Positions 57,387 through 64,000 of a DNA stretch of 64,000 nt are shown here, piece by piece (position 1 is the first letter of the stretch; every line of letters starts with the position of its first letter). Under the pieces are notes generated by a model. The model was not told the DNA's origin and searched no databases. It saw only the letters and a program-made list of their open reading frames with translations. Position numbers and translations under genes: made by a program. Origin of the DNA: Aporrectodea caliginosa (lineage: Eukaryota > Annelida > Clitellata > Crassiclitellata > Lumbricidae); assembly GCA_020284085.1 (NCBI GenBank), contig JACEVL010000696.1, positions 80,001 to 144,000 on the forward strand. The letters run 5' to 3'.

Positions 57387-59054
57387 TCAACCAGACACAG
57401 AATGGTGTTTTTCATGACGTCTCAGACCTGAAGCGCACGAGAACGTTTTCTGACATATCTGGCAAAGGTATGGTTTCTCTCCAGCATGTCTTCTGGTGTG
57501 CATGCTTAGACTACTTTTATCATTAGTTTTAAACGCACACAATTGGCAGTGGTGTGGTTTCTCTCCGGTATGAATTCTTGCATGCTGTTTCAGATTGGAA
57601 GATTGGATAAAACGTTTTTTACACACTTGGCATTGGTATGGTTTTTCTCCAGTATGGATTCGAACATGATCGCGTATTTGAGAAGAATGGGAATAACTTT
57701 GTTTACATATCTGACACTGGTATGGTCTCTCTCCAGTATGGATTCTAACATGAGATTTTAGCAGTGCAGCTGTGGAAAATGTTTTTTTACAAACAATACA
57801 CAGAAATTGTTTCTCTTCAGAGTGGGTTTTTTCATGACGTTTCATAGATGAGTTGTCTGAGAATGTTTTCTGACATACCTGACAAAGGTATGGTTTCTCT
57901 CCAGTATGTGTTGTCATGTGACACTTTAGATGACCGTTATACTTAGTTTTATACTCACATAATTGGCATTGGTACGGTTTCACTCCGGTATGAATTCTTG
58001 CATGACGCATTAGATTGGAACACTGAGAAAAGCGCTTTTGACATATTTCACATTGGTAAGGCATCTCTCCATTATGGATCCTTTCATGGCATGTTAGACT
58101 GGACCGCTGAGAAAACCGTTCTTGACATATTTGGCATCGGTAAGATTTCTCTCCCGTATGAATTCTTGCATGACGTGTTAGATTTGAAGATTGGGAGAAA
58201 CGTTTTCGACATATTTGGCATAGGTATGGCTTCTCTCCAGTGTGAATCCTTGTATGATTTGCTAGATTTGAAGATTGGGAGAAATTCTTTTGACACATTT
58301 GGCATTGGTAAGGCATCTCTCCCGTATGAATTCTTGTATGACGTAATAGATAGTAACGCTTAGAAAAACGTTTCTTACATACTTGACACTGGAAAGACAT
58401 CTCTCCAGAATGAATTCTGACATGACCTGTTAGATGTGAAGATTGGGAAAAACGTTTTTGACATACTTGGCATTGGTAAGATATCTCTCCAGTATGGATC
58501 CTTGTATGATTTGCTAGATTTGAAGATTGGGGGAAACTTTTTTGACACATTTGGCAATGGTAAGGCATCTCTCCCGTATGGATTCTTGTATGACGTATTA
58601 GATTGGAACGATGAGAAAAACGTTTCTGACATAATTGGCATTGGTAAGGCATCTCTCCAGTATGGATTCTAATATGGTTCTGTAGGCTGCAAGAATGAGA
58701 AAATGGTTTGTTACATATCTCGCACTGAAATGGTTTCTCTCCAGTATGGGTCCTATTGTGTGTTTTCAGATTAGAAGAGTTTGGAAATGTTCTCTTACAT
58801 ACCAGGCAAATGTTTGCCTTTTCTCCAGTATGGATTCTCATGTGGTTGTGTAGGTTACATTTGTGCTTAAATATTTTTTGGCAAAACTCGCATTCGTGTG
58901 TTTTTGGTTTGGATTGACTTTTCTTGTTTTCCTTCGTGTGACTTTCCGTCACATATGAATTCTGATATGGCTGCGAAATTTCGATCTCTTCTTGTGTTGC
59001 ATTTCCGATGGAATTTCCTGAAGAATGCTTGGACGAAATGCTTTTCGACATCAT
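57387..59054 (-). CDS. C2H2 zinc-finger protein, copy C (18 fingers)
   Basis: An intact 555-residue frame beginning ATG ATG TCG (MMSKSIS), matching the start of copy B. The N-terminal 50 residues are Lys/Ser/Gln-rich with no effector domain. Eighteen C2H2 fingers follow, all with two Cys and two His, joined mostly by TGEKP or TGEMP linkers, and the protein ends KHHSVSG. Fingers 1-3 and 12-18 pair with copy B's 1-3 and 7-13; the middle block (4-11) has expanded by five fingers and includes near-duplicates (SQSSNLANHTRIHTG in fingers 5 and 8, differing slightly). Upstream of the ATG, an extra base relative to copy B shifts the region reading LQEDQSFQL, which supports the MSK start. Confidence 0.92.
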   Translation of the reverse strand: MMSKSISSKHSSGNSIGNATQEEIEISQPYQNSYVTESHTKENKKSQSKPKTHECEFCQKIFKHKCNLHNHMRIHTGEKANICLVCKRTFPNSSNLKTHNRTHTGEKPFQCEICNKPFSHSCSLQNHIRIHTGEMPYQCQLCQKRFSHRSNLIRHTRIHTGEMPYHCQMCQKSFPQSSNLANHTRIHTGEISYQCQVCQKRFSQSSHLTGHVRIHSGEMSFQCQVCKKRFSKRYYLLRHTRIHTGEMPYQCQMCQKNFSQSSNLANHTRIHTGEKPYLCQICRKRFSQSSNLTRHARIHTGEKSYRCQICQERFSQRSSLTCHERIHNGEMPYQCEICQKRFSQCSNLMRHARIHTGVKPYQCQLCEYKTKYNGHLKCHMTTHTGEKPYLCQVCQKTFSDNSSMKRHEKTHSEEKQFLCIVCKKTFSTAALLKSHVRIHTGERPYQCQICKQSYSHSSQIRDHVRIHTGEKPYQCQVCKKRFIQSSNLKQHARIHTGEKPHHCQLCAFKTNDKSSLSMHTRRHAGEKPYLCQICQKTFSCASGLRRHEKHHSVSG

Positions 59055-59470
59055 TAATTATTACGAATTCTGTGAGTTTATGCTTCATATATGAATTTTG
59101 TGCAAGGCTATAGAGTTGAAAACTCTGATCCTCTTGCAGAAGGTGGGGAGGTGGGCTGGTGCCCTCAGCACCAGCAGACTTCCCTACACAATTCAAACAG
59201 GACAATTTAAATTTTATTCTGAACTCAACAGGAAGATAATGAGGCTTATGCAGCCGGACTGAAAAGGTTGCTTATAGCGCGACGCATTTACCCAAAAGGA
59301 TTTGGGTATATGCTAGCGGAACACGCAGCTCTATGCGAGTTTTGGAGAGACTCCATAAAACCGAATTAGCATAATGAGGTTTGCGGCATATTCAGAGTCA
59401 GAGCAATAGTCACAACCTACATACAGGAATACAATTATTGCAACGATGGCCCATTTTCGATAGCGTGGTG

Positions 59471-59784
59471 CTTCTGCGGCGGAAAATGCCGCCACGCAGC
59501 CCGCGAAAATTTACTTCTGCGGCGGAATTTTTTTGGACATGTTATCTAAAAACAACTCTAACCCTAACACTGACCCTAACCGACCGTCACAGCGCTTAAC
59601 CTGACCCTAACCGACACTCACGAGGCCAAACCTGACCCTAACCGACCCTCACGACGCCAATTTAAAGGAAGTATCGCATTTTTAACAATGCGCATGCGCC
59701 GAATGTTGCGCATGCGCAAAGCGCTTCCGCCGCAGAATTGTGTCGAAAATGTTACTTCTGCGGCGGAATTTTCCGCCGCAGAAG
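59471..59784. mobile_element. Foldback element with CTAACC repeats inside
   Basis: The left end CTTCTGCGGCGGAAAATGCC and the reverse complement of the right end (CTTCTGCGGCGGAAAATTCC) match. TTCTGCGGCGGAA recurs at 59511 and 59755. The centre holds degenerate CCCTAACCGACCCTCACGAC repeats and two GCGCATGCGC palindromes. No coding frame. Confidence 0.75.
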
Positions 59785-59829
59785 ATTTATCCTTTTCGAT
59801 AACATAGGTCGAAAATTTTAACGCTTGCA

Positions 59830-60470
59830 GTCATAGCGTGACGCCAGAGAGCAATTCAAGTCGTGTAGCGAATTGCCTACGCATTCTAAGTGGAATATTA
59901 TTGAAGAACCACGCGAGAAGTCATACGTTCAAATAGAAAACCACACGAAATGAAAAGTTCGAAGCGATTTATAGCGATATATTATGGATGTAAAGTGCAT
60001 TAAAATTGTAGCCATAAGAGAAGAAATTTATGAAGAACTACCCTTATGGAGCCTAGCCTACATATTGACGGACATAATCAACGACGGATATGCAAAAGCT
60101 ACAATATTAATTGGGATCCGCTATTTTATAAGCTTTACAATGATAATAAATATTATAGGGGAAAATTCTGAAAATTGATTGATATTCGAGCGATTAACAT
60201 AAATTAAGTTTAAAACAGTAGATTTGTAACCTTATTTAGTAGCGCAGGTCGCCGATATTAGTGACGTCATCATTCCTTGTGCTCATTACGACACAAGGAG
60301 CTTGTATCGTATGATAAGAGGTGTCAAATTAATTCTTGTCACAGTCTTACAGTACTGTCGGAATTAAGAAGTTTCAATTGCACCAAACCAGCGATTTTAT
60401 AATCAAATAATTTTGCGAATATTTAACACAGTATGATTTCGACAGAATTGTTTGTTGCAGCTTTTAGAAA
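59830..60470. repeat. Upstream flank of zinc-finger copy C
   Basis: Uninterrupted version of the 52400-52900 and 53190-54720 segments; useful as the reference for their insertions. No gene recognised. Confidence 0.7.
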
Positions 60471-60479
60471 TAAGGGAAA

Positions 60480-61935
60480 TTAAGACGAGAACGCAAGAAG
60501 AGAACCAAGTTTCGAACTTATTCCACTTAATGCGGCTTCATAATTTTTTTACCACGATGATAGGCTATATTGCAGCCAGGCATTGGTACTAGGCTATAGG
60601 CAGTTTCCTAACAGCGCGAGTTGTCGGAAGCTGAGTCAAATAAACTGGAAGAGGGCCTTCTTCACTTAATTGTAGACCTAAGAGAAGAAATTTGTGGGTC
60701 TTCTGTGGGTCCAGAGAACGTGGTCTAATCGTAATCGTTTGAATTCCACAATTTTCAAGCACCTCTTGAAAACTAAGAGCACGGCCCCAATTTATCCACG
60801 AGAACTGCTTCGAGTCAGAAAGGTTTCCAGATAATTATATTGGTCTAAATAGAGATCCATGTGTGGTTGACAGAGAGACGAAAGAGAGAAGGTGGAGGAG
60901 TTGCTAAGATGGGTTTCGGTCATGTGTTTCGTTGGCTGCGAGTAGCATTATCAGACGTTGTTTTCAGAGTAGACATTGTCGGAAGGTGAACTCTGTTGCT
61001 ATTGCCCATGTAAAAATTCTATGATCTATCGCTAAAAATAACTTAAGAGATCAAGACATAGGACAAAAGTAGCATTTGATCAAGACATAGGACAAAAGTA
61101 GCATTTGAGCCTAGATACATTTTTTCTCTTCTCAGAATGTTCTGAATACCATAAATGTTAAGAATTTCGCCAATTAGTAGCGTTACAAGTTACATTTGCC
61201 AAAAGACAGCAGCTACATGCTAGATAAGGAGGTTATCATTAACTAAGCATTATTGAAATTCGAACTTTTAAACGAATAGCCTAACGATCACGAATGGGCA
61301 AACGCAACATCTGTAGGCTAAGCTTAGTCTAAATGAACCTCGTCATAATTATAGCACTCGGTCAGCAGTTAATTAAGACATAATTATATTTTTCCTATGT
61401 TTAGACAGTTGCACCAGTTCCTCTTGAAGATGCCGCCTTTAGATGGTGTTACATTATCTGGAATCAGTTCAAAATCATTCTTTTCTGTTTCTATTCTATG
61501 TGCTTCATAGCCCACTTTATTTGCAATTTTTGTCTCAAGGCTGGTAAACTGTGGAAGCAATAATAATTATGATATTGTGTTAATCAGTCAAACAATATTA
61601 TTATTATTGAAATTAATACAATTGAAATTTAACAACAATTTTAACGCAATGAAAGCGTAATGTGTGCTACCTTATGTGATACCTCTTAAGCACAATACAA
61701 TCTCATTAAATGACGCTTTAACCACAAACACCATGATGTCATTAATATCAACGACAGTGTGTTAAGCACAAATTTGAAATTTTTATAACAAGGTAATCTT
61801 TCAAATTTCTTGTTCCCAAATTGATCGAAGTTATATGTACGATAATTATTATATAAGATTTCACAGATCAATGTACAGATTGTTTAACTCCATTGGAATC
61901 TCCAATTAAATTATCGGTGGAAAATTGCACAATTA
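60480..61935. other. Intergenic, no recognisable gene
   Basis: Contains a short direct repeat (GATCAAGACATAGGACAAAA at about 61050 and 61078) and simple ATT runs. No domain-bearing frame. Confidence 0.45.
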
Positions 61936-61939
61936 AACT

Positions 61940-62135
61940 CAATTGAATACAATTGGGCAAGCTTATAGAATCGGGGACCTAAATTTTCCGATATACCGTA
62001 ACGTTTCGTCTTATACACAGCATATTAAGGCATGTTGCCATTGGCCGCACGCAGCAAAGACCTTAGATATAAATGGCCATTTATATCTAAGGTCTTTGGC
62101 TATAATGGCCTAAAATGAATGCGGACTATAAATGG
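61940..62135. repeat. Repeat inverted relative to 53010-53195
   Basis: The reverse complement shares GCTGCGTGCGGCCAATG, GTATAAGACGAA, CGGTATATCGGAAAA and CCCCGATTCTATAAGCTTGCC with 53090-53190. A local inverted pair, GACCTTAGATATAAATGGCC, lies at 62069-62100. Confidence 0.7.
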
Positions 62136-62218
62136 GTAGAGGTAATTGTTTCATAAGAACGTATTAAGACGCATTATGTCGTAGCGTTTATCTGTCTTCT
62201 AAATAGTTCTTATGACGA

Positions 62219-62410
62219 AACTAACCCTAACCCTGACCCTAACCGACCCTCACGACGTAAAGTTTTATTTCACGTTCACTGTGACGACCCTAACCCTGAC
62301 CCTAACCGACCCTCACGACGTAAAGTTTAATTTAAGGTAAAGTATGACGACCCTAACCCTGACCCTAACCGACCCTCACGACGTAAAAGTTTTATTTTCG
62401 CTAAAGTTTT
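62219..62410. repeat. Telomere-like tandem repeat, unit about 63-66 bp
   Basis: Three copies of CCCTAACCCTGACCCTAACC followed by GACCCTCACGACGTAAAGTT and an AT-rich linker. The CCCTAA core matches the animal telomere repeat. Related sequence lies inside 59471-59784. Confidence 0.85.
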
Positions 62411-62465
62411 AGAATCCATGTCGGTTAAGTTAAGGTTATAGCTATGTATTGTATTGTATTTAAAC

Positions 62466-62671
62466 ACTTGTTATAGCGCCCCTACCAGATTTCCCATTCA
62501 GAGGCGCTCCCGACTACTGCGCGAACGCTGAATCGGAGTTTCACGCCGAAGTAAATATTGCGAGTGAAGGACTTGCCCAGGGTCCCTACGCGGCGACTTT
62601 GAGGTGGATTCGAACCCGCAACCCTCCAGCGGCAAGGCACCGAACATACCCCTAAACCACCGTGCCCCAGT
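62466..62671 (-). mobile_element. tRNA-derived SINE, diverged copy
   Basis: Same order of blocks as 48303-48528 with more substitutions (CTACCAGATTTCCCATTCAG, GCGACTTTGAGG). The B box GGGTTCGAATCC remains; the head ends CGGTGGTTTAGGGG in reverse complement. Confidence 0.85.
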
Positions 62672-62764
62672 TGTATTGTGATTGTGTTGTATTGTGTGTT
62701 GTATTGTACTCCACGTTTATAATGCGACCGAGCCACCCGCAGTAAAGATCCGAGAAATTAATCT

Positions 62765-62848
62765 CTGATAAACCGACCCGACCGGGAAGCGAACCCGGGG
62801 CGCCGACGTGACGAGCAGGCTACCAACCCACTCGGCCACTCAGGATCC
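62765..62848 (-). repeat. tRNA-like sequence (SINE head or tRNA pseudogene)
   Basis: Reverse complement gives GAGTGGCCGAGTGGGTTGGT (a good A-box region) and CCCCGGGTTCGCTTCCCGG (a good B box with a 5-bp T-stem). No matching acceptor stem could be found by eye, so I call it tRNA-like and not a functional tRNA. Confidence 0.5.
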
Positions 62849-62924
62849 TATGTGTCGTTGTTACGCGTCGTGATGGTCGTTTAGGGTCAGAGGTAGGGTT
62901 ATGTTAGCCATGTTTTTGAATGAA

Positions 62925-63110
62925 ACTGAAGAATTGGCGTAATGGAACAGTCTCCCAGCTACAATCCGTCGATGTTCATCTGCTACCCAATTTAAATCCA
63001 AATTAGAAAGTCATCTATTGTCATTACACTATGGCTAAGAACACAGCGCAAATGCGACACGTATTTCGTCGTATCCCTTTGTATCGTAATCGTAATCGTA
63101 ATCGTAAACT
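62925..63110 (+). pseudogene. LINE C-terminal fragment with TCGTAA tail
   Basis: Plus strand reads WNSLPATIRRCSSATQFKSK then LESHLLSLHYG and a stop, the standard end of a CR1/L2-type protein, followed by a short 3' region ending in (CGTAAT)n at about 63084-63106. Confidence 0.75.
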
Positions 63111-63139
63111 CGATATTTCTACAGCGCCCACAAAAGCGA

Positions 63140-64000
63140 AGTCACGGGAACCAGCTTATTCACAGGCGCTTAACCAAAACAGAATCGATAGGCAGGGGGT
63201 CAAAATCCAGAGAGTCAGGCAGGCAGACAGTCAGACGGCTAAGGTGGATGATGCTTAGAGTTGAAATGGCGAGGAAGGTGAGGGGAAGAGAAGGAATCGG
63301 GATAGGATTTGTGAAAAGCAGTGTTTTCAGTTTTGAGTGGAAGACCTGTGGAGAGATAGCAAGAGGTGAGGTTTTGGTGAGTTCATAGGATGGATCGGAT
63401 ATTTGTCGTAGCACAGGCGGGAGTTTGTTCCAAAGAGGCGGGACAGCTATGGCTATGGAACGATTTGCAAATTTAAGCGATGAGGTGACGGAAGGGCGGA
63501 GCAGTGTGAGGATGGAAGATGAACGGGTTGAACGAAGAGGTTGGACCGAGAACAACTGACGGAGATACGAGGGCTGAGAGGATTGAAGTGCATTGTAGGT
63601 GAGGGATAGGACTTTATATTCTATTCGTTCAGGAATTTTGAGCCAGTGGAGTGATTTCAAGACAGGTGTGATGTGGTGGTGTTTGGGGGTTTTGGTGACA
63701 GCACGGGCGAGGGCATTCTGAATGGCTTGGATGCGATTAATTTGAGTGGTATCTATGTTGAGAAAGAGAGCATTGCAGTAATCTAATTTAGCGTGAACTA
63801 TTGATGTGGCGATTGTTGATGAGGTTTTGAAGTCAAGCATAGGGCGGATTCTACGCAGGTCACGGATGTGCATGAAGCAAGAACGGGAAAGATGGGTGAT
63901 GTGATCGGAAAAGCTAAGATTCTGGTCAAAAGTCACACCTAGGTTGCGGACAGGAGAATTTGCTATGAATGTGTGCGTGGATACAGAGTCAAGGCTGAGG
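63140..64000 (-). pseudogene. CR1-like LINE reverse transcriptase fragment, runs off the window
   Basis: The open minus-strand frame enters at the window edge (SPVRNLGVTFDQNLSFSDHI), passes LDYCNALFLNIDTTQINRIQ, ALARAVTKTPKHHHITPVLK and SLHWLKIPERIEYKVLSLTY, then PPLWNKLPPVLR and FHSKLKTLLF. This is the thumb and C-terminus of a CR1-clade reverse transcriptase. The frame is unbroken over 258 codons, so it is among the youngest LINE copies here. The catalytic box would lie beyond the window. Confidence 0.88.

Noticed and set aside
57998..58672. Plus-strand repeated frames opposite the zinc-finger gene
   Set aside because: Shadow frames produced by the 84-bp period of C2H2 fingers on the minus strand.
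62765..62848. Functional tRNA gene
   Set aside because: Good A and B boxes but no acceptor-stem pairing found by eye; same caution applied to all tRNA-like heads here.

Overview
This is eukaryotic, animal-type DNA: split genes with GT/GC-AG introns, tRNA-derived SINEs, CR1/L2-like LINEs, hAT, piggyBac-like and LTR elements, microsatellites, and a very frequent TAGGCCTA palindrome. C-type lectin receptors, C2H2 zinc-finger arrays and this repeat mix suggest an invertebrate deuterostome, probably an echinoderm or relative. That identification is an inference from style, not from a marker gene. There is no bacterial-style operon.

Left half (about 3.5-41 kb): four head-to-tail paralogous receptor genes, all on the minus strand, which I assembled exon by exon. 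Each has a signal-peptide exon, a first C-type lectin-like domain (CTLD) in two exons, a second CTLD in two exons, usually a Ser/Thr-rich stalk exon, a transmembrane exon and one cytoplasmic-tail exon. The first CTLD exon is exactly 312 bp in all four genes, internal junctions are phase 1, and all reading frames close. There are two tail types. Genes 1 and 2 (3486-12427 and 13957-22756) carry two widely spaced YxxI/YxxL motifs. Genes 3 and 4 (24732-31235 and 32982-38717, plus a candidate first exon at 41128-41161) carry YMQL-x10-YATI, which fits a loose ITAM consensus, on a membrane span with no charged residue. Gene 3 looks like a hybrid: its front half resembles gene 2 and its back half resembles gene 4. 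This small immune-like lectin receptor cluster is the best candidate for an undescribed system here.

Right half (about 41-60.5 kb): a duplicated C2H2 zinc-finger locus. Copy C (57387-59054) has 18 fingers, copy B (49078-50337) has 13, and copy A (42884-43231) is a 4-finger remnant cut off where a 4.3-kb sequence bounded by an 18-bp inverted repeat begins. That sequence holds a hierarchical 27-bp minisatellite. Upstream flanks of the zinc-finger units are duplicated too and carry independent SINE and LINE insertions.

Mobile DNA fills the introns and spacers. It includes two internally deleted hAT elements with 8-bp target duplications, a piggyBac-like element whose empty site is preserved in a paralog, a solo LTR with a 5-bp target duplication inside a microsatellite, a 2.3-kb element with a decayed transposase-like gene, several inverted-repeat or foldback elements, five or more LINE fragments, and a SINE family whose 3' end matches a resident LINE tail. 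Telomere-like CCCTAA-rich tandem repeats lie near the right end. The last 0.8 kb is a LINE reverse-transcriptase fragment running off the window.
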